In this document: piece after piece, positions 39,671 to 49,419 of the stretch
How positions within the stretch are numbered: the stretch's first letter is position 1
Layout: each line of letters opens with the position of its first letter
Assembly: GCA_946537885.1 (NCBI GenBank)
Contig: CAMNGC010000006.1
Span: forward strand, 33,694-97,693
Length of the DNA stretch: 64,000 nt
From: an uncultured Clostridia bacterium
Lineage (GTDB): Bacteria > Bacillota > Clostridia > Saccharofermentanales > Saccharofermentanaceae
Reading direction: 5' to 3'
Notes under the pieces: model-generated
Seen by the model: only the letters and a program-made list of their open reading frames with translations
What the model was told of the DNA's origin: nothing
The model's database searches: none
Position numbers and translations under genes: made by a program

Positions 39671-40915
39671 ATGATTATTTTTAATAACAAAGGGATCATA
39701 AAAAGAGCTTTTACAGCTGTTTTGGCGGCAATTGTTTTCTGTATGCCTTTGGCAGCGTGCGGTTCTTCCGAAGAAGAGAAGAGGACATCGGAATATGGCA
39801 GTTACGGTGCTGATTTTGCCCGCCAACTGGCAAGTTCATATCCTCACAGAGCTGCTTACTCTGTAGGAGAGAGCGGAGCAGGCGAGATGATCAGGTCGGA
39901 ATTCGAGAATCTGGGCTATGAGGTTGAGACTCAGGAGTTTAAGAGTATCGGAGGCGCTACATCCCATAATTACATCATCAGGATCGACGGCAAAGGCTTT
40001 GTCGGGGATCTTGATGAGAACGGCTCATATGAAGATACAAGACGTACCGCTGTTATCGGAGCTCATTATGATACTCCGCTTAATTCGGGAGCTGACTATG
40101 ACGGTATCTCCGGAAATGCATCGGGGGTGGCCTGCCTCATGACGGCCGCGGCGCAGATTAAAGAATACACAAATGTGGGTTTTGATGTCGTGATCGTGGC
40201 TTTTGGTGCCGGCGGAGATAATTATGCGGGTGCCAGAGCTTTCTATGATTCACTTACAGATGAACAAAAGCAGGCTATCGAGGTCATGTATTGTGTCGAC
40301 AGTATCTACGGAGGGGATAAGATATATGCTTCTTCGGGATATAATTCACTGATAACAGATCAGAAGTATGCCATGAGACGTAAGCTCTACCAGGTCTACG
40401 ATGTGGCTTACGATAATATGCTGTCCTCCAATTACGGCTTTAACCTGCTTTATAACGAGTCGAACTATCAGACGGATCTTAACGGTGACGGCAAGACGGA
40501 TCTTTATCGTGAAGTATCGGCAAATCCCTCAGATTATGTTGTTTTCGATAAGCCGGGAACAGAAATAGTATTTTTCGATAGTTTTGATTATAACTATGAG
40601 AAGCTCGAAGAGACGAAAGAGACAAAGAACCTTACACTTCAGGCATATGGCGGCATGATCCGCGGAACCCAGCTTGATTCCATGAAGGTTTTGGATGAGA
40701 TATATCGCACCGAGGAAGAGGATCGCCTTGAGATCCGAGTCAATAATGTTACCTTCTGTATCCTTGAGTCACTGCTTAAAGGCTCGGATGTAGCCATGAC
40801 CTATTCTGAATATGAAGAGTTTCTGGAGGAGCAGGCTGAGGAACAGGAAGAAGCTGCGGAGACAAGCGAGAGCGAGACAAGTCAGACTCAGATCGCTCCG
40901 GTTATTGCGGGCTGA
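39671..40915 (+). CDS. M28-like peptidase-fold lipoprotein, divergent active site
   Basis: Lipobox CMPLAAC; GEMIRSEFENLGYEVETQEF, AVIGAHYDTPLNSGADYDG, SGNASGVACLMTAAA. Confidence 0.7.
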   Translation: MIIFNNKGIIKRAFTAVLAAIVFCMPLAACGSSEEEKRTSEYGSYGADFARQLASSYPHRAAYSVGESGAGEMIRSEFENLGYEVETQEFKSIGGATSHNYIIRIDGKGFVGDLDENGSYEDTRRTAVIGAHYDTPLNSGADYDGISGNASGVACLMTAAAQIKEYTNVGFDVVIVAFGAGGDNYAGARAFYDSLTDEQKQAIEVMYCVDSIYGGDKIYASSGYNSLITDQKYAMRRKLYQVYDVAYDNMLSSNYGFNLLYNESNYQTDLNGDGKTDLYREVSANPSDYVVFDKPGTEIVFFDSFDYNYEKLEETKETKNLTLQAYGGMIRGTQLDSMKVLDEIYRTEEEDRLEIRVNNVTFCILESLLKGSDVAMTYSEYEEFLEEQAEEQEEAAETSESETSQTQIAPVIAG

Positions 40916-40928
40916 TCATAGTTCACGA

Positions 40929-40957
40929 TTGACCTTTTTGTTTTTCTTTGGTTAAAT
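40929..40957 (+). promoter_or_regulatory. Putative promoter of lacI-type gene
   Basis: TTGACC-17 nt-TTAAAT. Confidence 0.5.
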
Positions 40958-40960
40958 GAA

Positions 40961-40985
40961 GCTAAATTTAGCTAATTTTAATCGA
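40961..40985 (+). promoter_or_regulatory. Putative LacI-family operator
   Basis: Perfect palindrome GCTAAATTTAGC (40961-40972) followed by CTAATTTTAATCGA, the latter shared 13/14 with 42292-42305. Confidence 0.45.
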
Positions 40986-40995
40986 GGGATCTATC

Positions 40996-42012
40996 ATGTC
41001 GAAAACAGTCAAACTGGCAGATATCGCGGAGCGTGCAGGAGTCAGCATAGTATCAGTATCCAAAGCGCTCGCCGGCAAAAAAGGCGTCAGCGAAGAGATG
41101 CGCCGCCGTATAAGAGACATAGCTGACGAGTTGGGCTATAAGCAGCCCTCCGCCATTGCCGGGGTAACGGCTTTTGAGGGTTACAGCCTGGGGGTTCTGA
41201 TACATGACATGTATCTGGGCAAGTACGATTCCTTCTACCTGCATATGTATCAGGTCCTGTCGACCCGGGCTACTTCTCGTGGAGCAGTTACTATGCTTGA
41301 GACTATCAACGACGGTATGATAGAAGCATCGGTATTGCCGAAGATCGTCGAGGACGGTCGTGCTTCCGGCATAATCATTATAGGCAAGACAGATCCTGAC
41401 TATATCGAGAAGATCAGAGAAAGGGCGCATGTGCCTCTTTTATTTCTGGATTTCTGTACTGACAACAGTGAGGCGGATGCTGTTATATCGGATGGCTTTT
41501 ACGGAGCTTATTACATGACTAATTATCTTTGGGACATGGGCCACAGAGATATAGCTTTTGTAGGCAGCATAAATGCAAACGGTTCTATTATGGACCGATA
41601 TCTGGGATATCTTAAATCTATGAGTGAACATGGCGCAGATACGAGTAGGCTTAAGCGTTACGAGGATCGAACTTCAGACGGTGTAGTATCGGATTCTGTC
41701 ATGAAGCTTAAGAAAAATAACTTGCCGACCGCTTTCTTTTGCAATTGTGATCTGACGGCGGCATGCCTGATCCGTAAACTTGAGGGTATGGGGTATAAGA
41801 TCCCGGAAGATATCTCCGTTGCGGGTTTTGATAATTATCTGGCACCGGGCAGCTGCGATGTGGCAGTTACCTCCTACGAGATAGATGTGCGCGGAATGGC
41901 GGATCGTGCAGTGGATACAATAATAAGTAAGATCAAGGGCGAGCCTTATGCGGGCGGAGTCCATTCAATCAGCGGACATATGGTCATCAAGGATAGCGTA
42001 GCTGAGCTCTAA
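40996..42012 (+). CDS. LacI-family transcriptional regulator
   Basis: VKLADIAERAGVSIVSVSKALAGKKGVSEEMRRRI HTH; PEDISVAGFDNYLAPG. Confidence 0.95.
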   Translation: MSKTVKLADIAERAGVSIVSVSKALAGKKGVSEEMRRRIRDIADELGYKQPSAIAGVTAFEGYSLGVLIHDMYLGKYDSFYLHMYQVLSTRATSRGAVTMLETINDGMIEASVLPKIVEDGRASGIIIIGKTDPDYIEKIRERAHVPLLFLDFCTDNSEADAVISDGFYGAYYMTNYLWDMGHRDIAFVGSINANGSIMDRYLGYLKSMSEHGADTSRLKRYEDRTSDGVVSDSVMKLKKNNLPTAFFCNCDLTAACLIRKLEGMGYKIPEDISVAGFDNYLAPGSCDVAVTSYEIDVRGMADRAVDTIISKIKGEPYAGGVHSISGHMVIKDSVAEL

Positions 42013-42031
42013 GTTTGTTGGTCAGTTGTTC

Positions 42032-42236
42032 TCGGCAGACTTTCCGGTGGATGGGGAAGCCTGCCGGGAATTTTTGTTGGTTTTTCCCGGAACTATTCCC
42101 TATAGATAGGGAAGTCTGCCGGGAAATCTGTTGGTTTTTCCCGGAGCTGTTCCCTATGGACAGGGAAGTCTACCGGGAAATTTATTGCTTTTTCCCGGAA
42201 CTATTCCCTATGGACAGGGAAGTCTGCCGGGAAAAG
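42032..42236 (+). repeat. 54-bp-period tandem intergenic repeat, locus 2 (about 3.8 units)
   Basis: TTTTTCCCGGA junctions place CCC at 42086, 42140 and 42194 (exactly 54 bp apart), preceded by one degenerate unit; core TTCCCTATGGACAGGGAAGTCTGCCGGGAAA. Confidence 0.95.
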
Positions 42237-42287
42237 CAGAGGGTTTTCGAGAAAAGTAAATTATCCAAATTAAATTAACTTAAACTA

Positions 42288-42316
42288 TTGACTAAATTTA
42301 ATCGACGCGATAATAT
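42288..42316 (+). promoter_or_regulatory. Putative promoter of mannoside operon
   Basis: TTGACT-17 nt-TAATAT; spacer contains operator-like CTAAATTTAATCGA. Confidence 0.6.
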
Positions 42317-42363
42317 TCGGGTAGATGGCAAATGACTTGCGGTAAGACTACGGAGGTAAGCTT

Positions 42364-43617
42364 ATGAAGAACCCGATCTATCCCAATGAGACCTATAAGA
42401 TGAGAGGTGAGATCAAGGAGCACCTGCTTAGAGATATAATCCCTTTCTGGCTTGCTCTTAAGGACGTTGACAATGGCGGTTTTTACGGCTATGTCGGCTA
42501 TGGACGCGATGTGGATAAGCAGGCTGAGAAGGGGTGTATCTTAAACAGCCGCATACTCTGGTTCTTCTCGAATTGCTATCTGTTGTATAAGGATGGTCTG
42601 CTGACGGATGCTGATCTGGCGGCAGAAGATCTTAAGGCAGCTCAGATCCTGGCAGCCGCAGATCACGCTTTTGATTTTATGAGATCGGCGTTCCTCGATA
42701 AGATAAATGGCGGAGTCCTTTGGTCGGTCAGCTTTGACGGCAAAGCCCTGGACACGACCAAACATACTTATAATCAAGCATTTGCAGTCTACTCATTGGC
42801 GTCTTATTATCGTGCTTCGGGCAATAAAGAGGCCTTAGGAACAGCATGTATGATCTACGATATTATCGAGAGCCGCTGCAAGGATGACAAGGGCTATCTC
42901 GAAGCCTTCAATATTGATTTTACGCCCGCCGGCAACGACAAGCTCAGCGAGAACGGGGTTATGGCGGATAAGACCATGAATACGCTGCTGCATGTCATGG
43001 AGGCCTATACGGAGCTGTATAAGGCGACGGAAGATGTGGGGATAAGAGGGCAGATGATACGTGTTATGGAGATCTTTAAGAACAAGATCTATAACCCGCG
43101 ACTTAGAAGGCAGGAGGTCTTTTTCGATGAGGATTATAATTCCATAATCGATCTTCATTCCTATGGGCATGATATAGAGACCTCTTGGCTTCTGGACAGG
43201 ACATTGGAGGTAATAGGTGATCCGTCTCTTACGCGAATGATGGAGCAGATCTCCGACGCTCTGTCGGAAAACATTTACGAGACTGCTTTCGACGGCAGAT
43301 CGCTTGCCAATGAGTGCGACAAAGGTGTCGTCAACAATAAAAGAGTCTGGTGGGTACAGGCTGAGACTGTTATCGGATTCTTGAACGCTTATGCTAAACA
43401 TCCTGATGAGAAGAAATATATCGATGCTGTTTTGAGGGAATGGGAGTTTATCAGAGATTTTCAGATAGATCACAGAGGTCATCCGGCTGAATGGTACGGG
43501 GAGATCGGAGCAGACGGAAGGCCGGATCCGACCCAGCCTCTGGCAGATCCATGGAAGTGCCCATATCACAACGGCAGAATGTGTATCGAGGTCATAAGAA
43601 GGCTGGAGGACATCTGA
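42364..43617 (+). CDS. N-acylglucosamine 2-epimerase (AGE) family, likely cellobiose 2-epimerase
   Basis: [62 protein letters not shown]; operon context with GH130. Confidence 0.88.
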   Translation: MKNPIYPNETYKMRGEIKEHLLRDIIPFWLALKDVDNGGFYGYVGYGRDVDKQAEKGCILNSRILWFFSNCYLLYKDGLLTDADLAAEDLKAAQILAAADHAFDFMRSAFLDKINGGVLWSVSFDGKALDTTKHTYNQAFAVYSLASYYRASGNKEALGTACMIYDIIESRCKDDKGYLEAFNIDFTPAGNDKLSENGVMADKTMNTLLHVMEAYTELYKATEDVGIRGQMIRVMEIFKNKIYNPRLRRQEVFFDEDYNSIIDLHSYGHDIETSWLLDRTLEVIGDPSLTRMMEQISDALSENIYETAFDGRSLANECDKGVVNNKRVWWVQAETVIGFLNAYAKHPDEKKYIDAVLREWEFIRDFQIDHRGHPAEWYGEIGADGRPDPTQPLADPWKCPYHNGRMCIEVIRRLEDI

Positions 43618-43618
43618 T

Positions 43619-44800
43619 ATGGCTATCTGCGATCAATACTTTAGCGAGCTTAAAAAGCAGGAAGAGCTTTTGGGACGCAAGAACGAGCCGACCGGAGAAT
43701 ATAACGGTATATATAGCCGTTACAAGTATCCGGTGCTTACAAGGGAACATGTTCCGCTTATCTGGAGGTACGATCTCGACAGCAAGACTAATCCCTTCTT
43801 TATCGAGCGGCTGGGAGTTAATGCCGTTTTTAATTCCGGTGCCATTTATCTGAACGGCAAGTATTGTCTGGCAGCCAGAGTCGAAGGTAATGATCGAAAA
43901 TCCTTTTTTGCCATAGCCGAGAGTGACAACGGCATAGATAATTTTCGCTTTACAGACCATCCGGTCTTGATTCCTGACACATATTCTGAAGAGACAAACG
44001 TTTATGATATGAGGCTTACGGCTCATGAGGACGGCTGGATCTACGGTATCTTCTGCTCCGAGAGAAAGGATCGGGATTCTGATGATCTGTCGGCGGCGAT
44101 CGCTTGCGCGGGAATAGTCAGGACCAAGGATCTCAGGACATGGGAAAGACTTGATGACCTTGTTACTCTTAATTCCCCTCAACAGCGAAATGTCGTACTG
44201 CATCCGGAATTCGTAGAAGGAAAATATGCTTTCTATACCAGACCTATGGATGGGTTTATCGATACCGGTAAAGGAAGCGGGATCGGTTTTGGTCTCTGTG
44301 ACGATATCACACACGCAGTGATCGATGAAGAGAAGATGACGAGTCTTCGTAAATATCACACTATAACGGAAGCAAAGAACGGTGCCGGAGCTGTGCCGAT
44401 CAAAACAGAGCGCGGCTGGATACATATCGCTCACGGTGTAAGAAATACAGCTGCCGGTCTGCGTTATGTCCTATATTGTTTTGCGACCTCCTTAGCTGAT
44501 CCCTCCAAGGTTATCGCGGAGCCCTCGGGCATGTTATTGGGGCCTCGCGGGGAGGAGAGAAGCGGCGACGTATCAAACGTAGTCTTCTGTAACGGCGCCA
44601 TAGTCAACGAGAAGGGAGAGGTCTTCATATATTACGCCTCTTCCGACACAAGGCTTCATGTGGCGACATCAACGATAGAGCGCCTTACGGACTACGTTTT
44701 TGCTACGCCGTCAGATCCCGGACGGTCAAGCCTTTGTGTCAAGCAGAGGACGGAGATGATAGATCGTAATCTTGAATTATTAAAGGAGGCGGGTTTATGA
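43619..44800 (+). CDS. GH130 phosphorylase, likely 4-O-beta-D-mannosyl-D-glucose phosphorylase (GH130_1-like)
   Basis: [57 protein letters not shown]. Confidence 0.85.
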   Translation: MAICDQYFSELKKQEELLGRKNEPTGEYNGIYSRYKYPVLTREHVPLIWRYDLDSKTNPFFIERLGVNAVFNSGAIYLNGKYCLAARVEGNDRKSFFAIAESDNGIDNFRFTDHPVLIPDTYSEETNVYDMRLTAHEDGWIYGIFCSERKDRDSDDLSAAIACAGIVRTKDLRTWERLDDLVTLNSPQQRNVVLHPEFVEGKYAFYTRPMDGFIDTGKGSGIGFGLCDDITHAVIDEEKMTSLRKYHTITEAKNGAGAVPIKTERGWIHIAHGVRNTAAGLRYVLYCFATSLADPSKVIAEPSGMLLGPRGEERSGDVSNVVFCNGAIVNEKGEVFIYYASSDTRLHVATSTIERLTDYVFATPSDPGRSSLCVKQRTEMIDRNLELLKEAGL

Positions 44801-45822
44801 GTAAATACAAGATCTTTTCTTCTGAAGTAGCCAATATGCCTTGGCAGGATAAGCCGGCGGACCACAAGGGGCACGCTCCCATCTGGCGTTATTCGGGGAA
44901 CCCGATAATCGGAAGAAACCCGGTAAAGGGCGTGGCCAGGATCTTTAATAGCGCTGTAATTCCGTATGACGGAGCTTTTATCGGCGTCTTCCGCGGAGAG
45001 CAGGTAGACGGCATCCCTCATATCTATCTCGGCAGATCTTGCGATGGAATTAACTGGGATATTGATGAGGAGAAGATAAGGTTTATCGACAGGGACGGCA
45101 AAGAATTCATGCCGAGGTATGCTTATGATCCGCGACTGGTGAAGGTTGATTTTACTTATTATCTGATCTGGTGTCAGGATTTCTACGGGGCGGCGATCGG
45201 AATTGCCGAGACAAGAGATTTTAAGACATTTACCCGTCTCGAGAACCCCTTTATTCCGTTTAACCGTAATGCTGTGCTCTTTCCGCGTAAGGTCGGCGGC
45301 AATTATCTGATGCTCTCAAGACCGTCGGACAGCGGGCATACCCCCTTCGGTGATATATTCCTAAGCGAGAGCCCGGATATGGAATTCTGGGGCAGACACC
45401 GTCATGTTATGAGTCGCGGGGAGAACTGGTGGGAAAGCGTTAAGATCGGCGGAGGTGCTGCTCCCATCGAGACCGATGAGGGCTGGCTTCTTTTCTATCA
45501 CGGAGTCAGCAGTACCTGTAACGGCTTTGTCTATTCCGTTGGGGGTGCAATCCTCGATCTTGATAATCCCTCCATTGTCAAATATCGCTGTGCCAATTAT
45601 CTACTGACACCCGAAGAATGGTATGAGGAGAAGGGATTTGTTCCCAATGTATGTTTTCCCTGTGCCACAATACACGATCCCGTCACCGGCAGGATAGCGC
45701 TTTATTATGGCGCTGCGGACAGCTATGTGGGGCTTGCTTTCACGACGGTTGATGAGATAATCGACTACATAAAAGAGAATAGTAAGACTGAGCTGTCAGA
45801 TACAGAGATCGGGAGACGCTAA
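44797..45822 (+). CDS. GH130 phosphorylase, likely beta-1,4-mannooligosaccharide phosphorylase (GH130_2-like)
   Basis: [62 protein letters not shown]; 4-nt overlap with preceding gene. Confidence 0.85.
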   Translation: MSKYKIFSSEVANMPWQDKPADHKGHAPIWRYSGNPIIGRNPVKGVARIFNSAVIPYDGAFIGVFRGEQVDGIPHIYLGRSCDGINWDIDEEKIRFIDRDGKEFMPRYAYDPRLVKVDFTYYLIWCQDFYGAAIGIAETRDFKTFTRLENPFIPFNRNAVLFPRKVGGNYLMLSRPSDSGHTPFGDIFLSESPDMEFWGRHRHVMSRGENWWESVKIGGGAAPIETDEGWLLFYHGVSSTCNGFVYSVGGAILDLDNPSIVKYRCANYLLTPEEWYEEKGFVPNVCFPCATIHDPVTGRIALYYGAADSYVGLAFTTVDEIIDYIKENSKTELSDTEIGRR

Positions 45823-45824
45823 AT

Positions 45825-46880
45825 ATGATAATCGAGGCATCGGACAACAGGCTTTTATATTCAGGCAGAATAGGAAAAACAAAGGAAGGCTTACCTCTGT
45901 TTGTCTATCCGGCGACTTCCGTAACTGTCAGATTCAAGGCTCGTAAGATCACTGCCGTGATCAGGGCAAGATGCGAATATTGGGATGCTTATATCGGATA
46001 TATCATAGACGGAGTTCACGGCAAGCTTAAGATCAATGAGGGTGTAAACAGCCTGCTGCTGGCGGAATTCCCCGGAGACAGCACACATGAGCTTATGCTC
46101 TATAAACGGCAGGATTCCTGTAACCGGATCGTTTTCGAAAAGTTTGTTATTGAAGGAGATGAGCCGGAGATCATTGAGGGACTTAAAGCTCCGGTAAGAC
46201 GGATCGAAGTTTACGGTGACAGCGTGTCGGCCGGAGAGGTATCTGAGGCGATCGAATATACGGGAAAAACAGATCCTATGCATAACGGAGAGTTTTCCGA
46301 TGCCTATTATTCATTTGCGTGGATGACTGCAAGGCAACTGAATGCCCGGATCCATGATATTGCTCAGGGAGGTATTGCGTTAGATCACGGCACCGGCTGG
46401 TTTCATGAAGGTGACAAGGGCGGCGCCATCGGAATGTGGGATATCTATGACAAGATCAGCTATGACCCTTTCTATGGTGAAATAAGCTACTGGGACTTTG
46501 GACAATATATCCCGCATGTGGTGCTGCTGGCAATAGGTCAGAATGATGCACATCCCTACGATTTTATGGCGGATGATTATGACGGGAACAGGGCAGATGC
46601 CTGGCGCCGATCTTACGGGGCTTTCCTTGCAAGGTTAAGAGAGATCTATCCTGAGGCTCTGATAATAAGCATGACGACGCTTCTTGATCATGATGAAGCC
46701 TGGGACAGGGCGATAAGAGAGGTAAGCATGAATCTGAGTGATCCTAAGATTGTAAACTACCGTTTTGAACGCAATGGCAAGGCTACGCCCGGGCATCTGA
46801 GGATAAGCGAGGCAAAGGAAATGGCCGATGAACTGAGTTCTTTTATTGATTCCTTCGGTCCTTCAGTGTGGGAGAGTTAA
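45825..46880 (+). CDS. CE2-like SGNH acetylesterase, no signal peptide
   Basis: IEVYGDSVSAGEVSEA (Ser block), LLAIGQNDAHPYDF, GHLRISEAKEMADEL (His block); N-terminal beta-rich domain. Confidence 0.8.
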   Translation: MIIEASDNRLLYSGRIGKTKEGLPLFVYPATSVTVRFKARKITAVIRARCEYWDAYIGYIIDGVHGKLKINEGVNSLLLAEFPGDSTHELMLYKRQDSCNRIVFEKFVIEGDEPEIIEGLKAPVRRIEVYGDSVSAGEVSEAIEYTGKTDPMHNGEFSDAYYSFAWMTARQLNARIHDIAQGGIALDHGTGWFHEGDKGGAIGMWDIYDKISYDPFYGEISYWDFGQYIPHVVLLAIGQNDAHPYDFMADDYDGNRADAWRRSYGAFLARLREIYPEALIISMTTLLDHDEAWDRAIREVSMNLSDPKIVNYRFERNGKATPGHLRISEAKEMADELSSFIDSFGPSVWES

Positions 46881-46881
46881 G

Positions 46882-47868
46882 ATGGAAAAGAATACGATCC
46901 TCTTTATGCGTCCGGTCCTTAAGGAGAAGATATGGGGCGGTAACCGCTTGAGCCGGGATTTCGGCTATGATGTCGGCGAAGACTCCAGAATAGGCGAGTG
47001 CTGGGGGATCAGCGCTGTTCCCGGTTCGGAGACATGCGTCGCGGAAGGCCCCTTTGAGGGGAAGACTTTGGCGCAGCTCTGGAGTGAGGACAGGGAGCTT
47101 TTCGGCGGGCTGAATTACGAGCAGTTTCCTTTAATGGTCAAGATCATCGATGCAGCCGGAGATTTGAGTATTCAGGTGCATCCGGATGACAGTTATGCCC
47201 GCAGGGTGGAGGGCAAGCCTTTTGGTAAGACAGAATGCTGGTATATCCTGGACTGCGACAGGACTGCCTCCATAATCTACGGTCACAATGCAAGAACCGA
47301 GGAAGAATTGAAGACTATGATCTCGGAGGGCAGATGGGATGATCTTCTCTGCGAGATACCGGTTAAGTCCGGAGACTTCCTGCAGATCAACCCCGGTACC
47401 ATACATGCCATAAAGGCGGGCACGATGATCCTGGAGACTCAGCAGAGCAGTGATCTTACTTATCGCCTTTATGATTACGACAGAGTCGATAAAGACGGAA
47501 ATAAGCGAGAGCTTCATATAGACAAATGTATCGACAACATCAGAGTGCCGGCTGAGCGCCCCCGTAAGCCTTCGACCTTATCTGCAGCTGCAGATATAAG
47601 AAATCTCATGGGCGACGGACGACTTGGCGAGAGTTTTGTCTTGGAACTCTTTGCCTGCCGTTGTTATACGGTCTTCGAGATCAGGGTGGGAGGGAGTCTC
47701 AGACTCAAGCAGCCATTTCCATTCCTTAACATGAGTGTTGTAGACGGCTTCGGTGAGATAAATGAGCATCCGATATCCAAGGGCGATCACTTTATCGTTC
47801 CCTGTGACTTCGGGAATATAAGCCTTACAGGCAATCTTAAACTGGTGGCATCGACAGTAATGTATTAA
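46882..47868 (+). CDS. manA: Mannose-6-phosphate isomerase, class I
   Basis: LKEKIWGGNRLSRDFGYD, LSIQVHPDDSYAR, FGKTECWYIL, PGTIHAIKAGTMILETQQSSDLTYRLYDY. Confidence 0.9.
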   Translation: MEKNTILFMRPVLKEKIWGGNRLSRDFGYDVGEDSRIGECWGISAVPGSETCVAEGPFEGKTLAQLWSEDRELFGGLNYEQFPLMVKIIDAAGDLSIQVHPDDSYARRVEGKPFGKTECWYILDCDRTASIIYGHNARTEEELKTMISEGRWDDLLCEIPVKSGDFLQINPGTIHAIKAGTMILETQQSSDLTYRLYDYDRVDKDGNKRELHIDKCIDNIRVPAERPRKPSTLSAAADIRNLMGDGRLGESFVLELFACRCYTVFEIRVGGSLRLKQPFPFLNMSVVDGFGEINEHPISKGDHFIVPCDFGNISLTGNLKLVASTVMY

Positions 47869-47920
47869 GCCTTAAGACTTGTGTCTATCTCTTACGGCAA
47901 AATTGTTCTATAATCAATGC

Positions 47921-49399
47921 ATGCTTTTTAATTCATTGAGTTTCCTGGTCTTCTTCCCGGTGTGCGTTCTCGTATATTACGCCATCCCGAAGAAGGATCA
48001 ATATATCTGGCTCTTGGCGTCAAGTTACTATTTCTATATGAAATGGAACCCCGCCTATCTTTTGTTACTGCTATTCTCAACGGCAATAACTTATACGGGC
48101 GGACGGCTGATAGAAGGAGCGGAACACAAACAGATCAAAGACCCCCTAAGCTACAAGAAGCTTTGTGTTGCGGGAAGTTTTATCTTGAACCTGAGCGTGC
48201 TCTTTATCTTCAAATATCTTAATATGACGATCGATCTGACGGAAAGATTAATGGATCTTGCGGGAAACAGCGTCAGCCTCGGTCGAAGCGATTTGATCCT
48301 GCCGGTTGGCATATCTTTCTACACTTTCCAGGCCTTAAGCTACACTATGGATGTCTATAGGGGAGAGATAAAGGCGGAGAGGAATTTCCTTAAATATGCT
48401 CTCTTTGTGTCTTTCTTTCCGCAGCTTGTAGCGGGGCCTATAGAGAGAAGTAAGAATCTTCTTCCTCAGGTGAATCAGGAGCATTCTTTTGATTATGAGA
48501 GAGCAAGAGACGGTCTTTATCTTATGCTTTGGGGCTACTTTCTCAAGGTAGTACTGGCAGACAGGATCGCTATAGCAGTTGATTCGGTATATAACGATTA
48601 CACTTCTCACAGCGGCCTCATGATCATCCTTGCGACAGTGCTGTTCGCTTTTCAGATCTATTGTGATTTTGCAGGTTATTCCATCATCGCCATCGGTGCC
48701 GCAAAGATCCTCGGATTCAAGTTGATGGAGAATTTCAATTCCCCTTATCTTGCCGGATCATCTGCCGACTTCTGGAGAAGGTGGCATATTTCTCTGTCAT
48801 CATGGTTCAGGGATTATCTGTACATCCCCTTAGGCGGCAATCGCAAAGGCCGTTATCGAAAATACTTAAATCTCATGATCGTCTTCTGGGTCAGCGGACT
48901 CTGGCACGGCGCAGCATGGCATTTTGTTGTTTGGGGCGGTCTGTGCGGTTTGTATCAGGTCCTGGGAGACATATTAAAGCCTGCAAGAGACAAGGCCTGC
49001 GCGGTGCTTAAGATAGGGGGGCGTTTACGCTGTGTTCTTTCCGTGATCGTGACCTTTATCCTGACTGATCTGGCCTGGCTCTTCTTCAGAGCAAACGGAT
49101 TTAAGGCGGCGGTTAAGATGATCTCACGGATCTTTACGCATACGACAAGCGGCAATGAGAGCGTAAGCGATGCTTTATCCATGAATACAGCTAACATAAT
49201 CGTTATGCTGATGGGGATCCTGCTGCTTATGACAGCAGATATGATCAAATTGCGCGGAGGAGAGATCAGAGGAAAGCTTCTGGCTTTGCCGATGCTGCCG
49301 AGATGCATGCTGACGGCAGCGATCGTTACTTTGATCCTTGTTATCGGTATATGGGGTGTGGGCTTTGATGCATCCGCATTCATCTATTTCCAGTTTTGA
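47921..49399 (+). CDS. MBOAT-family (AlgI/DltB-like) O-acyltransferase
   Basis: MLFNSLSFLVFFPVCVLVYYAIPKK, FWRRWHISLSSWFRDYLYIPLGGNRKG, WHGAAWHFVVWGGLCG. Confidence 0.93.
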   Translation: MLFNSLSFLVFFPVCVLVYYAIPKKDQYIWLLASSYYFYMKWNPAYLLLLLFSTAITYTGGRLIEGAEHKQIKDPLSYKKLCVAGSFILNLSVLFIFKYLNMTIDLTERLMDLAGNSVSLGRSDLILPVGISFYTFQALSYTMDVYRGEIKAERNFLKYALFVSFFPQLVAGPIERSKNLLPQVNQEHSFDYERARDGLYLMLWGYFLKVVLADRIAIAVDSVYNDYTSHSGLMIILATVLFAFQIYCDFAGYSIIAIGAAKILGFKLMENFNSPYLAGSSADFWRRWHISLSSWFRDYLYIPLGGNRKGRYRKYLNLMIVFWVSGLWHGAAWHFVVWGGLCGLYQVLGDILKPARDKACAVLKIGGRLRCVLSVIVTFILTDLAWLFFRANGFKAAVKMISRIFTHTTSGNESVSDALSMNTANIIVMLMGILLLMTADMIKLRGGEIRGKLLALPMLPRCMLTAAIVTLILVIGIWGVGFDASAFIYFQF

Positions 49400-49419
49400 C
49401 GAAAGGAGCAGTGACAGTT

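Noticed and set aside
42032-42236. Possible CRISPR array
   Set aside because: The units are contiguous 54-bp near-identical repeats without unique spacers, and no cas genes are nearby.
42015-42278. ORF of 87 aa with 18-aa repeats (FFPELFPMDREVCREI...) over the 54-bp array
   Set aside because: 54 bp is a multiple of 3, so any stop-free frame yields a periodic peptide; the same frame is open at locus 1, but differences between loci fall in linkers and change amino acids while the palindromic arms are preserved, indicating DNA/RNA-level rather than protein-level conservation.
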